Source: UCB3 sp964415605 (GTDB lineage: Bacteria > Chloroflexota > Anaerolineae > Epilineales > Epilineaceae). Taken from it: a stretch of DNA of 23,851 nt. A program made the position numbers and the translations under genes. The stretch lies in contig CAYQBA010000057.1 in NCBI GenBank assembly GCA_964415605.1, forward strand, positions 1 through 23,851, written 5' to 3'. Shown piece by piece: positions 8,218-15,063 of the stretch (its first letter is position 1; the number at the start of each line of letters is the position of its first letter). The notes beneath the pieces were generated by a model. That model was not told the DNA's origin. It worked only from the letters and a program-made list of their open reading frames with translations, and searched no databases.

Positions 8218-8991
8218 ATGCAGCGACCGATGACCGCTCGCCCGCCTTCCCAGCCCGTCGGTAGCGCCGCCCCGCTGCGGGTCAACCTGTGGAGCGGGCC
8301 GCGCAACGTGTCGACGGCGCTGATGTACAGCTTCGCCCAGCGCGCCGACACGCGCGTCGTCGACGAGCCGCTTTACGGCCACTATCTGCGCGTCAGCGGC
8401 GCCGACCACCCGGCCGCCGCCGCGGTGATGGCCGCCGTCGACTGCGACGGGGCGCGCGTCGTCCGCGAGGTGATCCTCGGCCCGTGCGATCGCCCGGTCC
8501 TCTTCTGCAAGCAGATGGCGCACCACCTGGTGGAGCTGGACGAGGGGTTCCTCGGCGCCTGCGCGAACGTCCTGCTCATCCGCGACCCCGAGCAGATGCT
8601 CCCGAGCCTGGCGCGGCAGATCCCGCGGCCCACCCTGCGCGACACCGGGTTGGCCCGCCAGTGGACGCTTTTCGAGACCCTGCGCGACCTCGGCCAGGAT
8701 CCCCCTGTGCTCGACGCGCGCGCGCTGCTCCTGGACCCGCCGGGCGTGCTGGCGCGCGTCTGCGACCGGCTCGGCCTGCCGTTCGACGCGGCGATGCTGC
8801 GCTGGCCGGCGGGGCCGAGGCCCGAGGACGGCGTCTGGGCGCCGCACTGGTATCACACCGTGTGGACGTCGACGGGCTTCCAGCCATACCGGCCAAAGCC
8901 CGAGCCCTTCCCGGCCGCGCTGGCGGCGGTGCTGGCCGAGTGCCGGCCGTACTACGCGCGGCTGGCGGCGCGGGCCATCCGGAACGTGTAA
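8218..8991 (+). CDS. Sulfotransferase-like P-loop protein
   Basis: A 257-residue protein of the sulfotransferase P-loop family. Near the N-terminus, LWSGPRNVSTALMYSFAQR (residues 24-42) occupies the place of the PAPS 5'-phosphosulfate loop. DEPLY follows, and ANVLLIRDPEQMLPS fits the 3'-phosphate-binding strand with Arg and the following Ser. Further landmarks are ARALLLDPPGVLARVCDRLGLPF and the late motif WPAGPRPEDGVWAPHWYHTVWTSTGF. From memory, this whole layout matches the N-terminal domain of plant BCAT-like fusion proteins (LMYSFAQR, DEPLY, GP.PEDGVWAPWWY). Sulfonation of a substrate is the family expectation, but activity is unproven. The start is not well fixed: ATGs at 8218 and 8230 both lack a strong ribosome binding site. 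The gene begins 18 bases after the beta-helix stop, so it is probably co-transcribed with it and with the aminotransferase. Confidence 0.82.
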   Translation: MQRPMTARPPSQPVGSAAPLRVNLWSGPRNVSTALMYSFAQRADTRVVDEPLYGHYLRVSGADHPAAAAVMAAVDCDGARVVREVILGPCDRPVLFCKQMAHHLVELDEGFLGACANVLLIRDPEQMLPSLARQIPRPTLRDTGLARQWTLFETLRDLGQDPPVLDARALLLDPPGVLARVCDRLGLPFDAAMLRWPAGPRPEDGVWAPHWYHTVWTSTGFQPYRPKPEPFPAALAAVLAECRPYYARLAARAIRNV

Positions 8992-9073
8992 CCAGAGGCC
9001 GGGGGCAGCATCCACTACGAACCCCAGCCCCGAAGATACTCGTCGTCCCCCTGCCACCTTTGGGCTTCCGGGG

Positions 9074-9304
9074 CTACGCCGCCTCGATCCATGCACGAAA
9101 CGCCTCGAGCCCGAACGGCCGCCCGAGAGAGTCGCGGATCAGGTCGTCCGCCGGTTTGCTCCCGCCGGGGGCCAGCACCGTGTCGCGGTAGCGCCGATGG
9201 CAAGCCGTGCTCAACAGGCCCTCGGCCCGCAACGCGCTAAACAGGTCGCGGACGATGGTCTGCGACCAGAGAAAGGATGCCGCCCCAATCCCGTGTGGCG
9301 ACGA
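9074..9304 (-). pseudogene. 3' remnant of an M3-family oligopeptidase
   Basis: On the minus strand the open frame ending at the TAG of 9074-9076 encodes about 75 residues. Reading towards the stop it gives AASFLWSQTIVRDLFSALRAEGLL, then RRYRDTVLAPGGSKPADDLIRDSLGRPF and FRAWIEAA. This is the characteristic C-terminus of thimet-oligopeptidase-like M3 metallopeptidases (YLWSQ, DLFS, RYRD.ILAPGGS, FLGR). The frame is closed by a TAG at 9305-9307, has no start codon, and the catalytic HEXXH domain is absent. More than 500 residues of a normal M3 enzyme are therefore missing. I infer a deletion that removed the 5' part of the gene and joined the remnant to the promoter region of the next gene. The family assignment rests on motif recognition. 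Confidence 0.7.
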
Positions 9305-9367
9305 CTATCCGAGGCTTACTCCGCACCGTCAATCGAGCGCACGTCTCCGCCTCGCCCCGACGCGGCT

Positions 9368-9396
9368 CTTTGACGCCAGCCGCCGCACGGTCGATA
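9368..9396 (+). promoter_or_regulatory. Strong sigma70-like promoter upstream of the adenylate-forming enzyme
   Basis: TTGACG (9368-9373), a 17-base spacer, then GATAAT (9391-9396). Both boxes match the consensus at five of six positions. Transcription would begin near 9403 and reach the TTG start at 9574 through a leader of about 170 bases that contains the 14-bp tandem repeat. Confidence 0.6.
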
Positions 9397-9425
9397 ATCG
9401 CGCCTGCCCGGTGCCTTCCGCTCCG

Positions 9426-9459
9426 CGGTCGGTATTCGGCGGTCGGTATTCGGCGGTCG
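9426..9459. repeat. 14-bp tandem repeat in the leader of the adenylate-forming enzyme gene
   Basis: CGGTCGGTATTCGG occurs twice in perfect tandem (9426-9439 and 9440-9453), followed by a partial third copy CGGTCG (9454-9459). It lies between the promoter at 9368-9396 and the coding start. Repeated operator sites or simple slippage are both possible. Confidence 0.8.
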
Positions 9460-9573
9460 CCGCTCTTCGTCGCCCGGTCGCCGTCAGGCCGTGCGCTGAC
9501 CTCGAGGACGGCAGTGGTGATCGCCGCCCCCCACCCGTCGGCATGCTTCCCGCGATCATGATCGGAGCCCGCA

Positions 9574-10992
9574 TTGGACATCGAGACGGCCAGGCAACAG
9601 TACATCACCATGAAGACGGTGGGCACCCCGGCGTCGGAGGAGGCCTTGCGCCTGCTCGTCGCCGAGCTCATGCGCCAGCATCGCGCGGGTGAGGCGCCTC
9701 TGCCATTGGAGCCACCGGAGATCGACGATGACGCCGCGCGCCAGTTGCTGCTCGGCCGCATCCGGATGCAGGCGACCCGGGCGGCGCGGCAGACCGAGTA
9801 CTACGCCGAGGTCTTCTCGCGGATCGGGCTGGACCCCGAGCGCTTGACCTGGGAGGACCTTGCGCGCATTCCCATCACGCCCAAGGCCGACATGCGCGAC
9901 CGGGCCGCGAGCTTCGTGGCCACGGACACCATGCCGCAGTACCGGTCGTTCACCGGCGGCACGACCGGTGGCCGGCCGAGCGGCATCTGGTGGTCCGAGC
10001 GCGAGCTCGTGCTGATGACACTCAGCCATACGATCAACGCAATGGCAGTCCCGAGTGTCGAGTTTCAATTCGACCTGGTTCTCGACATCGGCGACAGCAC
10101 ACAGTTTCTTTCGATGATGGTTGGCGCGCGCATCGACTCGATCTGGGGCGATGCCACCATGTGGGGGCGAATGCACGATCCGGACGCGACGGTCGACCAG
10201 TTGATGGAGACCCACCGTTTCGGCGGGCAAACGTCACAACCGACTGCGACCGTCGCCTTTGCATCCTATTGGGGGGCGGTCGTCGAGGCCGCCCGTCGCC
10301 GCGGCCGCAGGCCGGGCGACTTCTCCCTCCGGATGATCAACGCCTGCGGCGAGATCACGACGAGCGGTCTCATCCGCCGATCGCAGGACGTCTTCGGCAA
10401 CGCGCCTGGCATGTACCACGCTTGGGGCAGTTACGGTGCAACTGAAATCTACGGCTCGGGCGGTGGGTACCCGTGCCCTTCCGGACACATGCATTTCGGC
10501 AACGGCCTCTACGCCGAGCTGCTCGACCCCGACACGTACGCCCCGGCGGCGCCGGGCGGCGTGGCCACGCTCGTCGCCACGGTCCTCCCGCCGTTCCGCG
10601 AGACCACGCTGCTCCTGCGCTACGACATGGAGGACCTCTTCCAGACGCTCGACGCCGAACCGGCGTGCGGCACGCCGGGCACGGCGGTGGGCATGATCCT
10701 GGGCAAGCGCAGCCTCTCCGTGCGCCACCCGGACGGGCGCTGGACCTGCCCGCGCCACGTCCTGGAAGCGCTGGAGGCGTTGGACGAGGTGCCGCTGCCC
10801 GCCCGCTGCGGCTTCTGGGCGTCGGGCGACGGGGTGGCCGTGGAGGTGGTGGTTCCGGGCGCCGCGGCCGACGTGCGCCGCAAGGTCGGCGACAGCCTGG
10901 AGCAGTGGGGCGTCCCACTGCGTGAGCTGCACATCCGCGACCGCCGCGACGACCTGGCGCGCCCCTACCCGCTGCGCTGCGACGGCCGCTGA
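9574..10992 (+). CDS. Phenylacetate-CoA ligase-like adenylate-forming protein
   Basis: A 472-residue member of the ANL (acyl-CoA synthetase / adenylation) superfamily, closest in length and layout to PaaK-type phenylacetate-CoA ligases. Visible motifs are ITPKADMRDR near 101-110, the phosphate loop SFTGGTTGGRPSG (125-137), the A5-like SYGATE (286-291) and the A7-like RYDMEDL (349-355). A small C-terminal domain follows. The TTG at 9574 is chosen because GGAG (9564-9567) is six bases away; the next candidate is an ATG at 9610. The C-terminal end (DDLARPYPLRCDGR) has no lysine where PaaK enzymes carry the catalytic A10 Lys (GKAKR-like). Adenylation may therefore be weak, or the reaction may differ. 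No phenylacetate-pathway genes are nearby, so the substrate is unknown. It is a single gene with its own promoter and a convergent neighbour. Confidence 0.82.
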   Translation: MDIETARQQYITMKTVGTPASEEALRLLVAELMRQHRAGEAPLPLEPPEIDDDAARQLLLGRIRMQATRAARQTEYYAEVFSRIGLDPERLTWEDLARIPITPKADMRDRAASFVATDTMPQYRSFTGGTTGGRPSGIWWSERELVLMTLSHTINAMAVPSVEFQFDLVLDIGDSTQFLSMMVGARIDSIWGDATMWGRMHDPDATVDQLMETHRFGGQTSQPTATVAFASYWGAVVEAARRRGRRPGDFSLRMINACGEITTSGLIRRSQDVFGNAPGMYHAWGSYGATEIYGSGGGYPCPSGHMHFGNGLYAELLDPDTYAPAAPGGVATLVATVLPPFRETTLLLRYDMEDLFQTLDAEPACGTPGTAVGMILGKRSLSVRHPDGRWTCPRHVLEALEALDEVPLPARCGFWASGDGVAVEVVVPGAAADVRRKVGDSLEQWGVPLRELHIRDRRDDLARPYPLRCDGR

Positions 10993-11029
10993 CTCGCGGT
11001 GCCGGGCCACGCGCCGGGACGGCGCCGCT

Positions 11030-11052
11030 CCACGCCAGCCGTCACGGCGTGG
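11030..11052. terminator. Hairpin between convergent genes
   Basis: CCACGCC (11030-11036) and GGCGTGG (11046-11052) form a perfect 7-bp stem around a nine-base loop. The loop contains the stop codon of the minus-strand gene (11042-11044). It lies 37 bases after the plus-strand stop. It has no T-tract, which is common in GC-rich genomes. A shared bidirectional terminator is plausible. Confidence 0.4.
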
Positions 11053-11578
11053 GTGTGGCCATGCCTTCCGCGGGACCGGCGCCGCCCGGAGCGCCCGGGC
11101 CGCCGGCCTCCTCCGGCGCCTCGGTCGGAATCACGTAGTCCGAACGGGCTTCGGTGTGGCGCACCTTGCCACCGGTGAGCGACGCCCGGGTCAGCGTGGC
11201 GACCGTGAGCAGCGCGACCAGCCAGACCAGCCCGCGCGCCCGCGCGGTGAGGTCGCCCGCCGACCGCCACTGCCTGAGCGCCCACGCCGACACCAGCCCG
11301 AGGACCAGGCTCGCGTAGAAGGCCCACGACGCGGCGCCGGAGTGCGTGCGGGTAATGTCGCGCGCCACGCCCTCGACCCCGCGGATGACGCGCGAGCTGT
11401 TGCGGCCGCTGTAGTAGGTCGGGATCGTGACCACGGCGGCCAGGACGAACAGGACGAGGGCAATCATGGTGATCTCGGAGCTTCGCCGCCAGTGGCCGAT
11501 GGCCAGCACCAGGATGCCGAGCAAGACACAGATCACGGGGAAGTGGTTGATCGTGATGTGGAAGTGGGCCGCGTTCAT
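11042..11578 (-). CDS. Small four-helix membrane protein (DUF2231-like)
   Basis: A 178-residue integral membrane protein. AAAGGA (complement of 11584-11589) lies a few bases before the ATG. The N-terminus HFHITINHFPVICVLLG (5-21) is the 'HLHL-NHFPV-G' signature of a family of small membrane proteins near DUF2231. Four hydrophobic segments are visible, near 9-27, 37-56, 84-105 and 117-131. A short loop with SGRNSS and an ARDITRTHSGAA segment separates the second and third helices. The C-terminal 40 residues are polar and Gly/Pro-rich, ending MATPTP. The function of such proteins is not established; the clustered His residues at 5, 7 and 12 hint at a metal or heme ligand, which is only a guess. 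It is convergent with the adenylate-forming gene and divergent from the ABC importer. Confidence 0.72.
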   Translation of the reverse strand: MNAAHFHITINHFPVICVLLGILVLAIGHWRRSSEITMIALVLFVLAAVVTIPTYYSGRNSSRVIRGVEGVARDITRTHSGAASWAFYASLVLGLVSAWALRQWRSAGDLTARARGLVWLVALLTVATLTRASLTGGKVRHTEARSDYVIPTEAPEEAGGPGAPGGAGPAEGMATPTP

Positions 11579-11894
11579 GCGCGTCCTTTCGTGGATCGGG
11601 TGAAGGCGGATCGGCGCTTGCGGGCCATTCTACACCCGCCGTCAAGTGGGCAGCGGCGGGCGGCCGTGGGCGGCGATGGCAACGCGGGAGGCGATGGCGA
11701 CACTGGATTCCGGAGGACGGCGATCGCGAGAAGCAGGGTGGCGCCGGGTGGCGGCTGGTGAACGCAAGCCATCGGACGGCGCAGCCGCTCCGGGACCACC
11801 CGCCGCCCTCCCGTCGCCGATGTCCTCACCCGCGCCCTGCTTGTGGCATGATAGGACCGCATTTCGGATCAAGGAAAGGCGAGGAGGTGTATTG
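11579..11894. other. Divergent intergenic region before the ABC importer operon
   Basis: This stretch separates the minus-strand membrane protein from the importer operon and must hold both promoters. On the minus strand TAGAAT (complement of 11627-11632) could be a -10 box, but no -35 of the right spacing was seen. On the plus strand only a weak CATGAT (11847-11852) stands out. Open frames through the region are not supported as genes. GAGGAGG at 11881-11887 is the ribosome binding site of the next gene. Confidence 0.5.
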
Positions 11895-12866
11895 ATGGGG
11901 AAGTGGACGGCCGCCCTGACGGCCGTGGGGTTGGCGCTGACGGCCAGCGCATGCGGCGGGCCCGACGTCGCGCCGCAGGCGGGCGTGCCCGCCGGGATCG
12001 CGCCGGCCCTGAAGGGCCCGCTCACCGTGGGCTCGAAGATCGATACCGAGGGCGAGCTGCTCGCCGAGATCATCCGAACGGTGCTGGAGCACGACGGGTT
12101 CGAGATCATCGACCGCAGCCAGACCGGCACCACCGACGTCGTGCGCGCCGCCCTTCTGAGCCGCGAGATCGACATCTACCCCGAGTACACCGGCTCGGGC
12201 ATGATCTTCTTCGAGGACGCCGACCCGGCCGTGTTCAAGGACGGCGAGCGGGGCTACGAGGCCGTTCGGGCGCTGGACCGCGAGCGCAACCAGGTGGTCT
12301 GGCTGAGCCCGGCCCGGGCCAACAACACCTGGGCCATCGCCGCCCGCCGGGACTTCGCCGCGGCCGAGGGCCTGTCCACCATGTCCGACCTGGCCGCCTA
12401 CATCAACGCCGGCAAGCCGACCAAGATCGCCGCCTCCGACGAGTTCTTCAACAACCAGGACGCCAACCCGGCATTCGAGGCGACCTACGGCTACGACGTG
12501 GCCACAGACCAGAAGCTGACCTTCTCCGGCGGCAATACCGCGCAGACCGAGAAGGCCGTGGCCGACGGCATCGACGGCGTCAACTTCGGCATGGCCTACG
12601 GCACCGACGGCTCGTTGGCCGACCTGGGTCTGGTGATCCTGGCCGACGACAAGGGCGCCCAGCCCGTCTACTGGCCGGTGCCGATCACCCACGCCGACGT
12701 TGTCGAACAGTACCCCGAGCTGGAGGCGCTGCTCAAGCCGGCCTTCGACGCGCTGGACCTGGCGACGCTGCAGACGCTCAACGCCCGCATCCAGGTCAAC
12801 GGCGAGTCGGCCGATGCGGTGGCGCGGGACTTCCTGGCGCAGCGTGGGCTGACCGGGGGCTCTTGA
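11895..12866 (+). CDS. Quaternary-amine / osmoprotectant ABC transporter substrate-binding lipoprotein (YehZ/OsmX-type)
   Basis: A 323-residue binding lipoprotein. The ATG at 11895 has an excellent GAGGAGG (11881-11887) seven bases upstream. A short signal ends at Cys20 (TASAC). The mature protein begins with PLTVGSKIDTEGELLAEIIRTVLE, then DRSQTGTTDVVRAALLSREIDIYPEYTGSG. This is the hallmark pattern of OpuAC-type binding proteins for glycine betaine, choline and related quaternary amines (GSK.FTE, EIDIYPEYTGT). Later features are SPARANNTWAIAARRDFAA and FGMAYGTDGSLADLGLVIL. The ligand cannot be fixed from sequence; YehZ-type proteins can bind betaine weakly, so a different compound is possible. 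It is the first gene of a four-gene operon in yehZYXW order; its stop TGA overlaps the next start TTG. Confidence 0.88.
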   Translation: MGKWTAALTAVGLALTASACGGPDVAPQAGVPAGIAPALKGPLTVGSKIDTEGELLAEIIRTVLEHDGFEIIDRSQTGTTDVVRAALLSREIDIYPEYTGSGMIFFEDADPAVFKDGERGYEAVRALDRERNQVVWLSPARANNTWAIAARRDFAAAEGLSTMSDLAAYINAGKPTKIAASDEFFNNQDANPAFEATYGYDVATDQKLTFSGGNTAQTEKAVADGIDGVNFGMAYGTDGSLADLGLVILADDKGAQPVYWPVPITHADVVEQYPELEALLKPAFDALDLATLQTLNARIQVNGESADAVARDFLAQRGLTGGS

Positions 12867-14053
12867 CGCGGGCGCTTGGCCCCGTCCACCCGGTCGGCGT
12901 CGCCGCCTGCGCCGCCGCCCTGCCGGCGCTGGTGGCGCTGCCGTTCGCCGTGCTGCGCGGCAGTCGCATCCAGACCGGCGACCCCGTCGGCCTGGCCGCC
13001 GCCGTGGGCCTGCCGGCGGCCACGCTCCTCGTCGCGCTGTGGCTGGCGCTGCTTGTCCTGGCGCTGCGCGACGTCCGCGGCCGGCGGCGGTCGGCGGCAC
13101 GCGGGCTCGTCGCCGGGGCCCTGATCGTCGCCGTGACCGCGCTGTCCGGCGCCGCCGCGCGCGACCTGGCGGCCGGGGCGGGGCCTTATGCCCGCGTGTC
13201 CATCGGGGGGGGCGCCTGGGCGGCGATCCTGGCGGCCTACGCCGTCGTCCTCTCCGCGCGCCGCGAGGTTGGCGCGGGGCAGCCGCTGGGTGTGGCGATC
13301 GCGGCGGTGGCGCCGGCCGGGGTGACGGTGCTGCTCGCGGGCGGGGCGCTGGATGGGCTCGGCATCCTGCGCGAGTACGCCAACCAGTCGGACCGCTTCT
13401 GGGACGAGGTCGGCGCGCACATGGCGCTGTCGGCCGTGTCGGCGCTGCTGGCCGTGGTCGTCGGCGGCGCGCTGGCCGTCGCCGCCTTCGGCCGGCCGCG
13501 CCTGGCCCGCCCGGTGTTCGGGCTGGTCAACCTGCTGCAGACCATCCCGGGCCTGGCGATGATCGGCCTTCTCGTGCCCGTGCTGGCCGCTCTCTCCCGC
13601 GCCACGCCTGGCCTGCGGGTCGTCGGCTTCGGCGGCCTGGGCTGGGCGCCGGTGGTGATCGCGCTGACGTTGTACGCGCTGCTGCCGGTGGTGCGCAACA
13701 CCTACGCCGGCCTGGCCGGCGTGCCGGTCGACACTGTGGATGCGGCGCGTGGCATGGGCCTGTCCGAGCGGCAGGTGCTGGCGCGGGTGCGTCTGCCCCT
13801 GGCGGCCCCGGTGCTTTGGACCGGGGTGCGGGTGGCGGCGGTGCAAACGCTCGGCAACGCCACGCTCGGGGCGTTCGCGGCCGCCGGCACGCTGGGGCTC
13901 TTCGTCTTCGGCGGGCTTGCCCAGCAGTCCACCGACCTCATCCTCCTCGGCTCGCTGGCCATCGTGGCCGTGGCGGTGCTCGCCGACGGCGCTTTCCGGC
14001 TGGCGGCGGCACTGATGGGGCGCCGCGGGAAGCGCGCCGCGGGGCCGGCGTGA
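12863..14053 (+). CDS. ABC transporter permease, long type (YehY-like)
   Basis: A 396-residue inner-membrane permease. The TTG at 12863 overlaps the stop of the binding protein by four bases (TTGA), which implies coupled translation. The first 190 residues contain several extra hydrophobic segments not found in ordinary OpuCB-type permeases of about 220 residues. The standard permease domain follows: HMALSAVSALLAVVVGG, then LLQTIPGLAMIGLLVPVL and the cytoplasmic EAA loop DTVDAARGMGLSERQVLARVRLPLA, which contacts the ATPase. E. coli YehY has the same kind of N-terminal extension (about 385 residues), which together with gene order supports a YehY-type assignment. It forms the channel with the shorter permease at 15060-15803. 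Confidence 0.86.
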   Translation: MTRALGPVHPVGVAACAAALPALVALPFAVLRGSRIQTGDPVGLAAAVGLPAATLLVALWLALLVLALRDVRGRRRSAARGLVAGALIVAVTALSGAAARDLAAGAGPYARVSIGGGAWAAILAAYAVVLSARREVGAGQPLGVAIAAVAPAGVTVLLAGGALDGLGILREYANQSDRFWDEVGAHMALSAVSALLAVVVGGALAVAAFGRPRLARPVFGLVNLLQTIPGLAMIGLLVPVLAALSRATPGLRVVGFGGLGWAPVVIALTLYALLPVVRNTYAGLAGVPVDTVDAARGMGLSERQVLARVRLPLAAPVLWTGVRVAAVQTLGNATLGAFAAAGTLGLFVFGGLAQQSTDLILLGSLAIVAVAVLADGAFRLAAALMGRRGKRAAGPA

Positions 14054-15063
14054 TCACGTTCGCCGGCGTCGGCAAGACGTATCCCGGCGCCGCCCGGCCG
14101 GCCGTGATCGACGTCACCCTGGAGGTGCCGACCGGCGGGGTGTGCGTGCTGCTCGGCCCGAGCGGCTGCGGCAAGTCGACGCTCCTGCGGATGGTCAACC
14201 GGCTGGTGGAGCCGGACACGGGCGCGGTGGCGTTGGATGGGCGCGACGTGCGCTCGTGGCCGCTCGAGGCGCTGCGCCGCGGCATCGGCTACGCCATCCA
14301 GGGGGTCGGCCTCTTCCCGCACTGGACGGTGGCGGAGAACGTGGCCTGCGTGCCGCGCCTGCTGGGCTGGCCGCCGCGGCGGGTGGCGGACCGGGTCGCC
14401 GAGATGCTGGCGCTGGTCGGCCTGCCGGTCGAGCGCTACGGCTGCGTGTATCCCGACGCGTTGTCCGGCGGCGAGGCGCAGCGCGTCGGCGTGGCCCGGG
14501 CGCTGGCGGCCGACCCGCCGGTGCTGCTGATGGACGAGCCGTTCGGTGCCGTCGACCCGCTCACCCGCGGCCACCTGCAGGCCGAGTTCGCCGCCATCCA
14601 GCGCCGCCTGAAGAAGACGGTGCTGCTCGTCACCCACGACCTGGACGAGGCCGTCCGACTCGGCGACCGCATCGCCCTCTTGAACGCCGGCCGCCTGGTG
14701 CAACACGACCCGCCCGAGCGGCTGCTCGCCGCGCCGCGCGACGCCTTCGTCGCCGAGTTCGTCGGCAGCGAGCGGGCGCTCAAGCGTCTGGCCCTGGCCC
14801 CGGTGTCGGCCGAGCTTGGGCCGATCGGGGAAGGCATGGGTGGCGGCGACCTCGGCCACGACCTCGACCACGACCACGACGTTGCCGGCACCACCGCTGC
14901 CGCCGCCGCGACCGTGCCGGCGTCGGCATCGCTGCGCGAGGCGCTGGCGCGATTGCTCGACACCGGCCGGCCCGTGGTCGACGTCGTCGACGACGCCGGC
15001 ACGGTGATCGGCACCGTCGGGTGGACGCAGATCGCGCGTCACTGCCGGCGGCCGCCGCCGTGA
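14050..15063 (+). CDS. ABC transporter ATPase with His/Asp-rich linker and partial CBS domain (YehX/OpuCA-like)
   Basis: A 337-residue ATPase. The GTG at 14050 overlaps the previous stop (GTGA). It has Walker A GPSGCGKST (36-44), the Q-loop region GYAIQGVGLFPHWTVAENV, the signature LSGGEAQRVGVARAL, Walker B VLLMDEPFG with its catalytic Glu, and the switch His in THDLDEA. The first position after LSGG is Glu where Gln is usual, a tolerated change. After about residue 255 comes a linker containing GHDLDHDHD. A single CBS-like unit follows (SLREALARLLDTGRPVVDVVDDAGTVIGTVGW). OpuA/OpuCA ATPases usually carry a tandem CBS pair that senses ionic strength or nucleotides, so half a pair may work as a dimer or be a remnant. 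It energises the importer from the cytoplasm. Confidence 0.88.
   Translation: MITFAGVGKTYPGAARPAVIDVTLEVPTGGVCVLLGPSGCGKSTLLRMVNRLVEPDTGAVALDGRDVRSWPLEALRRGIGYAIQGVGLFPHWTVAENVACVPRLLGWPPRRVADRVAEMLALVGLPVERYGCVYPDALSGGEAQRVGVARALAADPPVLLMDEPFGAVDPLTRGHLQAEFAAIQRRLKKTVLLVTHDLDEAVRLGDRIALLNAGRLVQHDPPERLLAAPRDAFVAEFVGSERALKRLALAPVSAELGPIGEGMGGGDLGHDLDHDHDVAGTTAAAAATVPASASLREALARLLDTGRPVVDVVDDAGTVIGTVGWTQIARHCRRPPP

Noticed and set aside
9237..9573. Several short frames on both strands between the M3 remnant and the ligase-like gene
   Set aside because: They overlap the promoter and tandem repeat and have no family features.
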